NCBI RefSeq assembly: GCF_032854445.1
Contig: NC_088300.1
Coordinates: forward strand, 24,225,608-24,289,607
Length of the DNA stretch: 64,000 bases
Reading direction: 5' to 3'
From: Liolophura sinensis
Lineage: Eukaryota; Mollusca; Polyplacophora; Chitonida; Chitonidae
Shown: positions 46,868 through 58,249 of the stretch, in pieces
Layout of the letters: each line of letters opens with the position of its first letter
Position numbering within the stretch: the stretch's first letter is position 1
Translations under genes and position numbers: made by a program
The notes under the pieces: generated by a model
What the model was told of the DNA's origin: nothing
The model's database searches: none
What the model saw: only the letters and a program-made list of their open reading frames with translations

Positions 46868-47032
46868 GTTTCAAGAATTGATTATTGTTTAACACCATAC
46901 TCAAGAATATTTCACTTATATGACGTCGGCCGGCATTATGGTGTGGGGAAACCGGGCAGAGTCCGGTTGGAACTCACAACCATCCGCAGGTTGCTGGAAG
47001 ATCTTCCCACGTATGGCCAGAGAGAACATTTT
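46868..47032 (-). mobile_element. SINE-A 3' part
   Basis: GATTATTGTTTAACACCATA, CTCAAGAATATTTCACTTAT, ATGACGTCGGCCGGCATTAT and GGGAAACCGGGCAGAGTCCG, ending at CTTCCCACGTATGGCCAGAG. The head is missing. Confidence 0.85.
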
Positions 47033-47800
47033 ATAATGTGCAGTGTAAAACGCATCGATAAAGTGCAGAGCATAACACATAAAAATGTGAATATAAACTT
47101 AAATATTACGTGTTAGACTTTCATAGCATTTTGTATGACGAGTATTTCTAATTACACTAACATTAGAAATGCCTTCCCTCTTCTACCAATGTCATAATGT
47201 GGGATTTAATGTTACTAAGGCTATACATTTCTGTTCCATGTGTACAGAAACCGTTAATGTATAAGTCTTAAATAAGGGATGTTTTTGAACGAAGTTAGAA
47301 GTATTTTCTTATACGTTCTCGTGGAAGTCGTTACAGTCATAAACCGTTCATCAAGTTCATCCTTGTCAGATTATCAAAATTATACGATGAATAGTTCAGC
47401 CATTTTGAAAACTGACCATTTGGGAAATTATACAATGTGATGATTGGTGTTAATTTTTATTTATTAACACAGTGAACACAAACCTGTTTTTGGTGCTTGT
47501 GTCACTTTCTGGATAACTGGCAAACTGTCATCATTTTTTTGTTTCTACAGGTATAGAGTAGAGTGTTATTGATGGAATCAAATACTGTCATGACACTCCA
47601 TGGGTGTCTTACCCATATCAGTGTGTGTAAGTTGATGTACCCATGGAAACAGAAGCTGCCAGACTCATAGACACTTTTACAATTTAGAGCGGATCTTACA
47701 CTGACGTAATTTCACCCCTAAATCCCGGTCTCCCCAAGGGCATAACCAGTGTGACAGCATCAGGCAACATGGCATGTATACATTGACGTTTTCACCTCAT

Positions 47801-48024
47801 CCTAGGTAACACACTGCGTTCTAAAAAACCGGTAACCAGGTCCTTTATTGTGACTACCTTTAGCTTATTTATAGAATATGTATTTCCTTAAAATCATGAC
47901 AAAGCATAACCTTCATCAATTTATATTTTAACAAAATCCTCAAATATATACATGTAAGCTGACATAACTGAACCTTCCATTGCGATCATGCACTTTCAGT
48001 TGTGTTATTGAATCACTAACTATT
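47801..48024 (+). repeat. Local duplication blocks B and C, uninterrupted copy
   Basis: CCTAGGTAACACACTGCGTT through GACAAAGCATAACCTT (block B), continuing without a gap into TCAATTTATATTTTAACAAA (block C) to GAATCACTAACTATT. It retains the arrangement presumed before the SINE insertion at 46386-46490. Confidence 0.85.
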
Positions 48025-49639
48025 AAAGTAGACCAAAGCAGTACTTTGCTCCTCCAGCATGCATTTTATATATCAGGTCACCATAATCAACCCTACACTT
48101 GTTCCTGTAAATATTTATTCCATTAGAAGGGACCTTATTCGGGACTGATATATCCCACCTTGCATCGTCAAAGGGATATTTTATCAGACATAACTGTATA
48201 ACTGTAGGATATATAACCGTATATCACCGCAATGAACCATGCGTGTATTTTTATACTGAGATGTGATATTAGCATTTTCTTTCTGCAGCAAGCCATTTTG
48301 GCGATTATGTTAAATTAAGACGAGTTGCTGTGAATTCTGTTTATATAATTCTGTAAATGAAACTTACCGTTAGTCCGTTCTATCTCTGATGCACAAAGAT
48401 ATTGTGAAAGGTCAGTCCACCGTTCAGCGCTATGAATCGCGTCTGGTCATCTCAGCATTGTCATGGACGAATGGGCGCACAGGTGACGAAAGTTAGAACT
48501 GAACAATAGTACAAGGTAAGCGTTTTCTCACCTTGTTTGTGCTCCAAGGAAGGTTGGGGCGGGATGTGAGCAGATCATGCCGGCGACAAACAAGGAATGG
48601 TTGATTCTCGATATAACCCGTGACCGATAAGGGTTAGTCCATTATCTGAAGTGCTGTGACCAGACCACACCAGATCTCCACTTTCATTTAACGACTAATA
48701 AACCATGACCTGTAAATGGAGCTGGAGTATATATCAGCTAGATTGCTCTTCTTCATATTATTAGGGTTGGAATTCCACCCGATACATGTGCAAGGAAATC
48801 TTATGTAATGTAAAGATTTCAAGAAACTCCATTTTTTTACAGGCCGTATTGTCATTTACATAACTGACATCGGTCTTCTTGTCAATTATATAACTGCAAA
48901 TCTATGGCCGCATTGTGGAATCTCTTCATCAGAGATGCAAAGTTGCTAGCTATATTTAAAACAATCATAGATATATAATTAGATTTATTTCCCACATAAA
49001 TACTGTGTCAGTCTGAAAGGGTAGAACAATTAATTTATATCATCGCGTGAGCAGATATAGCCCACATTACATAACTGTTTTTTCAAGCTGCTGTCATAGC
49101 ATAAGGCTATAAGAAGTACCTCAATAAAAACAACTGTGCGAGAGGTAGGGTGTCATACAACATGTCGAAAGTGACAGGTTATTTGACACTTCTACCTTTC
49201 ACAAACTGTTAACAAGAGCACTGGTTGCAGCTGCCACTCGCCAATCACCTCTACATACACCCTATATAACAGGTAAATTAACGCAGCACGTTTTTTCAAA
49301 ACAATTGTGTACCTTAAACAAAGGAAGCCCCATCAAAAGTCAAACAGGACAATGGTACGTATGAAGCGAATTTTGAAGATATAAACTGTGAAGAAGAGAT
49401 CTATATTGATGAGCCTCAATTTCATTGACAATTTTCACCTATCACCTACTGCCGGTATGGTGTATTATGTTCTGCTGTAAGCACTCCTCTCCATTAATAT
49501 CATGGAAACTTTTCCTTCGCAAAACTCGCGCTATAGCGAACAGCATTGCGTTTTTGTACAATGACATTTAGTATAATTTCGGGCATATTTATCACCAGGC
49601 AACTGCAATGGTGCCTAACCTCTCGCCGCAATCATGGCA
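48025..49639. other. No gene recognised
   Basis: AT-rich sequence without a supportable coding or RNA feature. Confidence 0.4.
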
Positions 49640-49765
49640 AAATTTATTTATTTATTTGAGTGTTTTAAACCAGGCAGAGTCCAGCAGAAACCCACGGCCA
49701 TCCGCAGATTGCTGTCAGACGTTTACGCACCGGTCGCATAGGTGAGAGGCTTGTGGATCAGGGAA
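49640..49765 (-). mobile_element. SINE-A with internal deletion
   Basis: AATTTATTTATTTATTTGAG tail joined directly to AAACCAGGCAGAGTCCAGCA, then CCCACGGCCATCCGCAGATT and GCATAGGTGAGAGGCTTGTG. The usual first 60 bp of the body are missing. Confidence 0.75.
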
Positions 49766-50227
49766 ATGTTTTTCAGAGCACCTACGCAGCACAGGGCGCC
49801 CTGGTGAAGCCGAGCAACACATAAACAGCCATCCTGGTTCCCGGGTATTACATCACTAACGTTTGCAATGGCGAGGCCAGGGAACCAGAATGGTAAAGAG
49901 TAATACCTGCATTTTCAGGCTTTTTGGCAGCTGCCAATGCAGCGTACCGCGCCTCACAACAACACCGGCAATAGCTGTGAGTGAGCGAGCGAGTGCTTGG
50001 GGGTTTAACGTCGTACTTCCAATAGCTATGAGAGGTTAGGCTTCGTGTTGCTTGAGAAGTGACCCGTAATGATATAAGGTGCCACTGGATTGAAACTGGA
50101 AGACCACCCATTAAAGTCACCAAAGCGCGTAACAATAATATTTGGGGATTATTTCGCTGTGCTGGCCCGCCGCTACGTTACTTTTCCAAGTTTGCCATTG
50201 AGATATTTTCACGGTGTTGATCTATGA

Positions 50228-50330
50228 ATGTATTTATTTATTAGATTGGTGTTTAAAGTCAAGAAGTTTTCACCTATATGATGGCGGTTAGATTGCTATG
50301 TGGAGAAAACCGAACCGACCCTTATCTCTA
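50228..50330 (-). mobile_element. SINE-A or SINE-C 3' fragment
   Basis: GTATTTATTTATTAGATTGG, TGTTTAAAGTCAAGAAGTTT and CACCTATATGATGGCGGTTA. GGCGGTTA fits the GACCGCC variant of SINE-C better than the GGCCGCC of SINE-A. Confidence 0.6.
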
Positions 50331-50489
50331 CGTAGCTGACAAGTAATGCCCCAGCCGAAGCTGCATGTGGTGGATTTGAACACGCGACTTAATTGGTCAA
50401 TGGTCTGATAATATCAGAACATAAAGTATCGCTGGATCAGAGGTCCCATCCAGTGTTTTGATGAAGAGTGCGTATATTATATGCTTCAA

Positions 50490-50825
50490 AGCATTCTGGA
50501 CCACTTCGATTGCCTAATGGTTTCAGTCTCCGCTTCGAAGCTGGGGGACCTGGGATCAAACCCATGTCGGGTCACACCAAATACTTTATAAAAATAACAC
50601 TCGTAACTGCCTCGCTTGGAGCTCAGCACTGACAGGTAAGAGTAAGGAAACAGGACTGAATGGCCTGGTATAAGACTAATATGACTGGGTGGGATGTAAT
50701 ACCTGGTGTCTTCGGCATGATATTTAAGTCGCGACAGCATTATGGCAGCATGAACTCGGCCTGCCACAAGAAGACACCGTGATGTAAAACCCCAAATATT
50801 CATTGATTCATTGATTCATTGATTC
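50490..50825 (+). mobile_element. SINE-B, full length (family reference)
   Basis: tRNA-derived SINE. The head has GATTGCCTAATGGTTTCAG with an A-box-like TTGCCTAATGG, and GGGGACCTGGGATCAAACCC with a B-box-like GGGATCAAACC. The body includes GGGTGGGATGTAATACCTGG, TGTCTTCGGCATGATATT, CAGCATTATGGCAGCATGAA and CTCGGCCTGCCACAAGAAGA. It ends GTAAAACCCCAAATATTCAT and a (GATTCATT)n tail. Other pieces are at 22085-22400 (minus), 30950-31000 and 32850-32975. Confidence 0.85.
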
Positions 50826-51117
50826 ATTCAAGGCACTGTCTTCAACGCCAGACCAAGGATAATGACTGAACAGTAACGGACATGATTATGTGGTGGGTTT
50901 TTTTTACACAAAAGACAGAATATTCGTGGCTTTAACAAACAAATCATGCGATGATTGATTCTAGTGCCCTTAAACGGCTAAACAATGGTAAGAAAAACTG
51001 AACTGTGTCCACCATGGCAGCACATGCTAAAAGAATATGTTGTCATGGTAGTTACAACCAACTTACAATGACTTTGTAAAAGCCGTCTGTCGATTTTTGT
51101 CCCACAGTCCTGACCTA

Positions 51118-51335
51118 CGACAGCCTCTGTAACCGAGGAGGTTAGCACACCAGCGGCGCAATGGTTCAGGAGTCTCCCACCAATGCGGTCTCTGGGAGTT
51201 CAAGTCCAGCTCATGTTGGGAAGGTCCTGCAGCAACCTGGAGATGGTCCTGGGTACCTCCGGGTTGTATAAGTGAAATATTTACTTATAGTACAGAATAG
51301 TACGGCGTAAAACACTGATCAAATAAATAAATACA
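51118..51335 (+). mobile_element. SINE-A, near full length, plus strand
   Basis: Starts at the tRNA-like head (TGTAACCGAGGAGGTTAGCA, CACCAGCGGCGCAATGGTTC). The B-box region is GGGAGTTCAAGTCCAGCTC. Then come GGGAAGGTCCTGCAGCAACC and GAGATGGTCCTGGGTACCTC, a deletion across the CCACCATAATGCTGG block, and ACGGCGTAAAACACTGATCA with tail AATAAATAAAT. Confidence 0.85.
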
Positions 51336-51689
51336 CCAGGCAACATGTTGTACCCGCATTTCTTTTGAAATTTACTAACCAAATAGGTTTACAGACTCAC
51401 ACTTACGTGTAGCACGACGAATAGAACAATATATGCTATACTGTTTTAGCATTTACATGAAGAGTCAGAGTAACACCCTATCTGAGATAAATTAACAAGA
51501 CATCGAGCCTTCGTTGCCATAGAAGAATAAACGGTAATGACTTGATGCCACATAAGTAACATAGCCACCATATAGTGCTGGGCGTTATTACACAAACTAA
51601 AAATTAAATCGAAATGGACTATCTACTGACTGATCTGACTGTTATTAACCGCAATATTTAAGATACAGCAGCCGTCGGTTTCATGGGTG

Positions 51690-51770
51690 GAAGTCCCTTG
51701 GGTAAACCATCGACCTTTGGCAAGTCATACCGATGAAATTTTTCATGTGTAACGTACGGATATGCACACC
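51690..51770 (-). mobile_element. SINE-C 5' fragment
   Basis: The minus strand reads ATGGTGTGCATATCCGTACG, TTACACATGAAA and later CTTGCCAAAGGTCGATGGTT, the 5' half of SINE-C. Confidence 0.55.
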
Positions 51771-53649
51771 ATGACCTTTTAAATAGGAATATAGTGCATC
51801 CTCAACTGCACTTGTAAACTTGAAGTTTGTGTCTGATTAGGTATGGCTGCTGTTACAAGTACTATACACTGAGGCAAGGGCAGACAAAAGAAACAGACAT
51901 ACTGACAACGTGACGACATAATCCGTAAAATAAATAAGATTAAAAAAAATTAAAACAACCTCGGTCATATGCAAATTTTGTGATAATTTTCCATTTTTTG
52001 ATTTCTCTAGTGTCAGCAATAAATGCTGTCTTGAAATGATCTATTAGTAATCTCAAAAACACACGTAACTACTAATGTATTTGTTAATTCAACAGATTTC
52101 ACACATTTGACCTTTTATTATGTACCTGTAACATTGTGGTTATTACAGCGATATCACATGGCTTTTGAGGTACAAAACAAAATACGGCTAAGACATAAAC
52201 TAGGCGACATTCAGCTATATACCTTACTTGTTACAGACACTGCTATTCATCTGCCTGTAAAATCAGGCATTGCCACCACAAAACTGTCTTTGCCTCAGGT
52301 GATAATTATTCAAAAACTAGTCGTATGAATAAGCGTTTCTACATACAGCTGAATAGAGGCGAAAATACAAAGAAACAATCTACGCTTCCCTGACTGGGTG
52401 TTAACGTCAGGTATTTAACCAAAAGAGTGACTTAAAGCCACAACCAAATCAGCCAGTGTAAGATTTAGAAAAGACTGGCAAAGGGCCCGGCCGCAGCGGT
52501 TCGAGTGACGCTTTACACAAATGAGTCAGGAACGTTTCCGGATTTCTGTTCTCTGTCGATTGATCAAACTGAAGCATTGTGCCTTCAGTACTTGGTGGCT
52601 GGTCAACATCGCGACCAACGGAACAAGAGCCCTGTAAAAAAGTTAAGGACATTTGTAATTGCAAATAACATGACCACATTTTTTAAAAATAATTCTGCTT
52701 AAGCCACGGTGTTGGGTGGTGGGGGGCGTCGGAGGGGGGGGTAATCTGCTGCTATTTAAGCACTTACACCAACAATCAGAATAAAAGTGTAATAGGTAAA
52801 TTGACAAAAGGCCACATTCCATCGGTTACATATGATCACTTCCCAATTATCACATTGTTGTCTATGTTCTGGTTTTACTATCTATACTGTGAGTCTTTTA
52901 ATTTTGTTTAACTTCTATAAATTTTATACTGATTATATTTCTCTCATGAGTAAATATTATCGGAGTGGTTTGAGTTTCTGGTGTTCTGCTTAAAAATTGT
53001 GTCCAGGTATCGACGTATTAGATGCATGAACAGCTGCAATCAAAGCTTAAGTGAGATACACACTTTTCATTAATGACAACTTTTTAACTAAGTTTATGGA
53101 ATACGATTTAGATACTGACTTAATATAAGAGAACATTACTTTCGTCTTTCAGGCATCATTGACAACTGTTTTATCTTTAAAAGGTGTCCGTTCTATACTT
53201 AACACACGCTCTTAATACTTTGTTGTTTTGTGCAGTGTTTTGAAAATCTGTAAATTGATGCCAAGAACAAACGTAATTTACGTGAGTCATATATCACATC
53301 TTTCTCCCAACCTGACGTTAAATTTTTCTGGAAGTATCCCGTCAATATCTCTTTGGTGTAGTTTTAGTTTAAAGCAATAAATAAGGCGCTATTACCATGA
53401 AATCAATCTTCCAATGATATGTGTAGTTCTCTACATACAGCAGGAAAGTTCCTCGTCGTGGAAATGGTAGTCCGGTTCCTGACTAGAAGGACGTCTAAGG
53501 CACCTGTCAGTACTATTGTACAGCAGAATTGTTACAATCATCATCACTGCATCATTGTCCACAATAATCACAATGGATCAACAAATATCATAAGAAAACG
53601 ATCTTATAAACCAAATGTTTCTGGGCAGGATGAAAAATCAGAAAGAGTT
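51771..53649. other. No gene recognised
   Basis: AT-rich with one G-run near 52730-52742. A 117-codon plus-strand frame (53419-53772) runs into the 38-bp-related sequence that follows. I do not call it a gene. Confidence 0.4.
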
Positions 53650-53870
53650 CTGTATTTTATTTGGGTGATTTCTTTTGGATTTAAAGGATCACATTGTGAA
53701 GAATATGTGAAGGATCATTTTGTTTTGGATGCTTTGGCTTGCATTCACTGGACCATTTGGTGTGATATGTGAACCATCGTTACGTTTCGGATACCTTTTC
53801 TTGGATTAAAAGGATCTTTTTATGGGATACATGTATGTGAACGATCTGTTGTGACAGAAAAAGTTGCAGT
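53650..53870 (+). repeat. Diverged sequence related to the 58.8-60.4 kb 38-bp unit
   Basis: TTCTTTTGGATTTAAAGGAT, GAAGGATCATTTTGTTTTGG and TTTTCTTGGATTAAAAGGAT are scattered in otherwise unique sequence. These are recognisable pieces of the satellite unit (TCTTGGACTTAAAGGATCAT, TTTGTTTTGGCTACTT), 5 kb upstream of the array and on the other side of the copia and DIRS-like elements. Confidence 0.7.
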
Positions 53871-53960
53871 CGTGGGTGAGGCCTACTTTTGGAGCAGAAT
53901 TAGGGAATACCAGCCACCGTCACACAGCAGCTACCGGTAAGGAGGATTCCCTTTATCTTA

Positions 53961-54104
53961 ATGTCTCGGAAAGTGTCCTGTTGGACCAACCCGCAGATTT
54001 ACTTTAACCCTGTTGGTAAGCCCTCTAAACAGGCTTATTTAGACATTGTGGATTTTGTTGAAATGACAAACTCAGTAGAAGAAACTGTGATCTCCGACCA
54101 AGGT
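53961..54104 (+). other. Short open frame cut by the copia 5' LTR
   Basis: ATG at 53961 opens MSRKVSCWTNPQIYF then NPVGKPSKQAYLDIVDFVEM and runs into the LTR boundary. It could be the start of an ORF of the element into which the copia element inserted. No family match that I can name. Confidence 0.25.
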
Positions 54105-54356
54105 TGTTAATAGCTATGTCGACCAGATGGACCCGGTTCGTTATCAGTCAACAGACTGAGCAACGGTTACCGTTGTGTAACCTGTTTTTACGCACGGACA
54201 GTTGGGAACTGGTCAGTCGAGTTTGGGCGGTGTCCGTGCAAGGACGCGAAGGCTTAGAGAGGACTGGAATGTGTGAGGCGGAAAGCCGGAGCCAAGAAGT
54301 GGTGAATTGGATTGAATGTGTTGGCGTATCTTTATATATCCACGGAGTATTTAACA
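54105..54356 (+). repeat. Ty1/copia 5' LTR
   Basis: Starts TGTTAATAGCTATG and ends GGAGTATTTAACA (TG...CA ends with a short TGTTAA/TTAACA inverted repeat). The 3' half matches the 3' LTR closely (AGTTGGGAACTGGTCAGTCG, GACTGGAATGTGTGAGGCGG, TGGTGAATTGGATTGA, TCTTTATATATCCAC), while the 5' halves have diverged. Confidence 0.88.
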
Positions 54357-54357
54357 T

Positions 54358-54368
54358 TGGTAGCAGAG
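54358..54368 (+). promoter_or_regulatory. Primer-binding site (initiator tRNA-Met)
   Basis: TGGTAGCAGAG directly follows the LTR after one base. It is complementary to the 3' end of eukaryotic initiator tRNA-Met (...CUCUGCUACCA), the usual primer for many copia elements. Confidence 0.85.
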
Positions 54369-54378
54369 CGTTGGAATT

Positions 54379-54870
54379 ATGGCCCAGAGTAACTACAAGT
54401 CCCCACCGGCACTAGGACCAAATACAGTTTATAAAACCTGGAAAACCGAGCTAGAGGTATGGCCACTGGTGACGGACTTGGATAAGAAGAAACAAGCAAC
54501 GAGCAAAAGCCCTGGATTTAAACTACAGCAGAGGATTTGAGCTCTGACCAAGGTATGGACATTTTAATCGGTGCCCTAGATAGTGTTGACCTGAAGCGTA
54601 CTCCAGATTAGGCTGTTTTCGAAAAACAGAGGAACTGTCCATGGTGGACTTTATAATAGAATTTGAGAGGCGTTATACACAGTTTATGAAGTATGATAAG
54701 GCGTTACCTGATGCCGTTCTATCCTTTACACTTCTAGATTGTGCTAATTTATCTACACAAGAAAGACAAATGACTCTGACAGCAGCTACTAACTTAAATT
54801 TGCATCCATGAAATCTGCGCTTAAACGTATTTTTGTAGAGAAAACGTTACATTGAGACAATGGAATAAAC
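54379..54870 (+). pseudogene. copia gag remnant
   Basis: ATG 22 bp beyond the LTR starts MAQSNYKSPPALGPNTVY and includes TWKTELEVWPLVTDLDKKKQ. The frame then breaks. Further pieces are MVDFIIEFERRYTQFMKYDK and ALPDAVLSFTLLDCANLST, then MTLTAATNLN, and after a shift MKSALKRIF. The order is that of copia/GalEa Gag, with several lesions. Confidence 0.8.
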
Positions 54871-54904
54871 ATTAAGGAAGAGGCTATGTATACAAAGACT
54901 CGGT

Positions 54905-55236
54905 TTGAGAACAGAGGATGTGTTGGATATAAGCCAGATAGCAAATCATATTCTCCCAGAGGTACTAAACCAATGGGTAGAAATGGTCGGAGAACAAAAT
55001 GTGCTATTGGTCAGTCTGTTTTTTTATTGGGTGAAGGACTGCCCTCATCAGGTGGATAAACTGGAAACTAGTGTGAATTATACAGAAAATGTTCAGACTG
55101 ACAGTACGACAAGAAACTGCAACATTACACTCTTAGCAACAGATCAGTCAGTGAATGAAATTTTTGTGACCGAATCTTTTGGGTGTGCGGTTATTGACAC
55201 TGCTTGCACTAGAACAGTGTGTGGTTCAAAATGACA
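54905..55236 (+). pseudogene. copia zinc-knuckle and protease remnant
   Basis: The open frame carries FFYWVKDCPHQ, the end of a decayed zinc knuckle, and further on SFGCAVIDTACTRTVCGSK. The aspartic protease active site is DTA at about 55196-55204. The frame stops at TGA (55232-55234) while homology appears to go on in another frame (55219-55572). Confidence 0.75.
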
Positions 55237-55597
55237 AACTTTCTGAAATCTTTGGATAAAAATAATAGAGCAGTGGTGCAGACACGGAGAAGTGCGAGAT
55301 CGTTTAAGTTTGGTGATGGTGCCCAAATTAAATCGTATCAAAATGTAGTCATTCCTGCAACAATTGCAGCTACTAAGTGTTTTGTTGACACTGAAGTAGT
55401 TAAAGCGAACATTCTTTTATTGTGGAGCAGAACTTCCCTTAAGCGGGCAAAAGCTGTATTAGATTTAAGCAATGAGAAAGCCACTATGTTTAGACAGCCA
55501 GTTCAGCTACAGTTCACGTCAGCTGGACACTATTGTGTTGATTTAACTGGGAACTGCTCATTAGGGAAATGAAAGATGCGGACGGACTTCTCAGATT

Positions 55598-56600
55598 TTG
55601 GTGACACAAGATAAAGTGTCGGAAAACCAAATAAACAAGGTACTGCATAAACTTCATCGTCAATTTGGACACGCAAGTTCTGAAAAATTGAGGAAACTGT
55701 TAGAAAATGCAGGCCAGCATGACACGGAGTTATTTAGACATAACTGTGTGAACGGATGCGAGATTTGTATTAAGTATAAAAAGCCCAATCCAAAACCTGC
55801 AGTAGGTTTTTCTCTCACTAGTGATTTTAATGAAACTGTTGCTGTTGACCTACATAAGTTGGGTTCAAGCTCATGGCATTTACATATTATTCATGTATTT
55901 ACTCGTTTCAGTGCAGCCGCAGTGATTACCAGAAAGAAGCCGTCTATCTTTGTTCAGAACTTCATTCAAATGTGGATAGGGGTCCATACAGCTCCGCGAA
56001 AGCTATTCACAGATAACGGAGCTGAGTTTGTTCGTGACATGTGTCAAATCTTTAACATTGAATTAAAATCAACTGCAGCTTACAGCCCGTGGAGCAATTG
56101 ACTCTTACGTCATTTGTATTGAAAATTAAGACTGAAAAAACTGTGATTGGCAGACTGTACTTAGCTGGGCAGTCGTGGCAAAGAATAGTTTACATAATTG
56201 TCATGGTTACAGCCCCGTATCAGGTTGTTTATGGCAGAAATCCAAACTTGCCGTCAGTGAGGTGTGATGGATTTCCGGCTTTAGGAGGTAAAACTTCAAG
56301 TTTCGTTGTGGGGAAACATATTTCAGCTATGTATGATGCCAGGCGAGCTTTTGTGGAGGCTGAAAGTTCGGAGAAAATTCGGCGAGTGTTAAGAAAGTAG
56401 ACTCGCCCATTTGCCGATTTTTGTCAACCTTGGTGACAAAGTGTATTATAAACCGCCTGGCAGCAGTGAATGGAAGAGCGCAGCAACAGTTATCATACAG
56501 GGCAATGCTGTAGTGTTGGCACGACTTGGTGATGCAATTATGAGAATGCACCAAAGCCGTTTACGGAAAGTGATTCCTGATGCTTTGGACCAGCAAGTGA
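55598..56600 (+). pseudogene. copia integrase remnant
   Basis: Zinc-binding part: KLHRQFGHAS with the histidines and CEICIKYKK with the CxxC cysteines. The catalytic core begins with AVDLHKLGSSSWHLH (first Asp) and FTDNGAEFV (second Asp). The frame closes at TGA right after AAYSPWSN, before the catalytic Glu can be identified. It continues in other frames to the C-terminal GDKVYYKPPGSSEWKSA and LRKV at about 56429-56570. Broken by stops and frameshifts. Confidence 0.85.
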
Positions 56601-57002
56601 ACAATTATATGGATAATCTAAACGATAAACGCAATGAGAACAAATCAGACGATAATAAGCCTATTGACTGTTACTTGAATGGAGATGTGAAAACAGATAT
56701 TGTTAACGATATTGATAGTGACTGTGAATGTTCAGTGTCTGATAATGAAATCTCAGGGGAGGATGCAACTCGCGTAAATGACCCATCTGTGTGTTCTGAA
56801 ATTGAAAAATTTCCCTCTATGTGTTCTGAAATTGAAAACCTGTCTGATAGTCCTGCTGTGAATGTGTCGAAGGTCAAACCAGGTCAGTCGATAACCTATG
56901 AAAGTATAGAAAATGGCGAACTTTGGTGGCAAGAGTCGACGGGGGAAAAGAGGTGGCAAATATGGAACATGGCACAATGTAAAATATACAGCACCAGAAA
57001 TG

Positions 57003-57902
57003 TTGCATGGTCTAAAGAGGCCTTAAGAATAGTACTTACTGTGTTTGCTCAAAATAAGTGGGCCCCGCGTTGAATGGATGTTAAGACTGCTTTTCTACAA
57101 GGAAACCCTATTGAACGAGATGCTTTTATTTGTCCACCTATACAAGCCGACTGCCTTGGTCAGATTTGGAAATTGAATAAATGTGTTTATGGTCTGGGTG
57201 ATACCTCGTTGTCGTGGTATGACCGAGTTAAATCTGTCATGCTTGAAATTGGGGTCGAAAAGTCAAAACTTGACCCGGCAGTTTTCTATTACATTAATTC
57301 GTCTGGGGGGTTGCAAGGAATAATGGCGTGTCATGTTGATGACATTATTCGGGGCAGGCACAAAACGCTGGGTCATAAACAAAGTACGTTCGGAATTCAA
57401 AATAGGTAAAGAAGATGGTGTGGCCTTCCAGTATACAGGCCTAGAACTTCCATGTAAGGAATCACACATTTTTCTTCAACAGAACACCTATGTAAGGAAA
57501 TTTCTGTCCTCTAGCTTGGAATTCCAAACCGATTAGGCGGGTAGTTAGGAGTACTTTGGCTTCAGAAACTCTGGCTTTAGCTGAAGCTATTGATACTGGC
57601 ATATACCTGGCGGCGTTATGTGCCGAGCTTACTAGGGTGAGGCTGACTTCCATTCTCTACCTTTGACTGATTGCATTACTGATTGTAAATCACGTCATGA
57701 TGCTATAAAGTCAACAAAGTGTGTGTCTGAAAAACGACAGCGCCTTGACATCAGCGGCATTAAAGAACTTTTGGACAGCAAGCAGATCCAGAGTGTGTTT
57801 TGGTCGGAAGGTGCAAATCAGCTTGCTGATTGTTTAACTAAGCCGGGGGCTTCCCCTCTTCGTTTATTGAAAGCACTTGAGGAAGGTTATTTGGAAGGGT
57901 AA
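57003..57902 (+). pseudogene. copia reverse transcriptase and RNase H remnant
   Basis: SKEALRIVLTVFAQNKWAPR, then a TGA, then MDVKTAFLQGNPIERDAFIC, WKLNKCVYGLGDTSLSWYD and the catalytic CHVDDII. After a shift it continues FKIGKEDGVAFQYTGLELPC. The RNase H/C-terminal part is ITDCKSRHDAI, LDISGIKELL and NQLADCLTKPGASPLRLLKA. Upstream of SKEAL the expected N-terminal RT portion is missing (WNMAQCKIYS is joined directly). Confidence 0.85.
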
Positions 57903-57949
57903 TATAATTTTTTTCTAACCATTTGTAATAATGGGAATTGTCTCCTGTA

Positions 57950-58249
57950 ATATTTTCTGGGGGTTATTTTTTATTTAACTGAATTTTACTGAAAAAATAT
58001 TTTATGCCTGAGTATAACTTTCGGCGAATGTGATGTGGGATATGTGGTTTTTAAAAGTTGATGACTTTGCAATGCAACAAAAAAATAAATAGTGGAGATT
58101 GTTTTTTTTTTCTGGGCGGTATTTTTTATTTAACTGAATTTTACTGAAAAAAATTTTATGCCCGAATACTTTCGGCGACTCTGATATGGGATATGTGGTT
58201 TTTAAAAGTTGATGACTTTGCAAATCACCAGAAAATGGATAGTTGAGAT
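57950..58249 (+). repeat. 155-bp direct duplication including the polypurine-tract region
   Basis: TTTTTTATTTAACTGAATTT, TACTGAAAAAATATTTTATG, GGGATATGTGGTTTTTAAAA and GTTGATGACTTTGCAA occur twice, 155 bp apart (CTGG at 57957 and 58112). Each copy ends with a purine-rich AGTGGAGAT or AGTTGAGAT followed by TGTT. Only the second is followed by the LTR proper. Confidence 0.85.
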
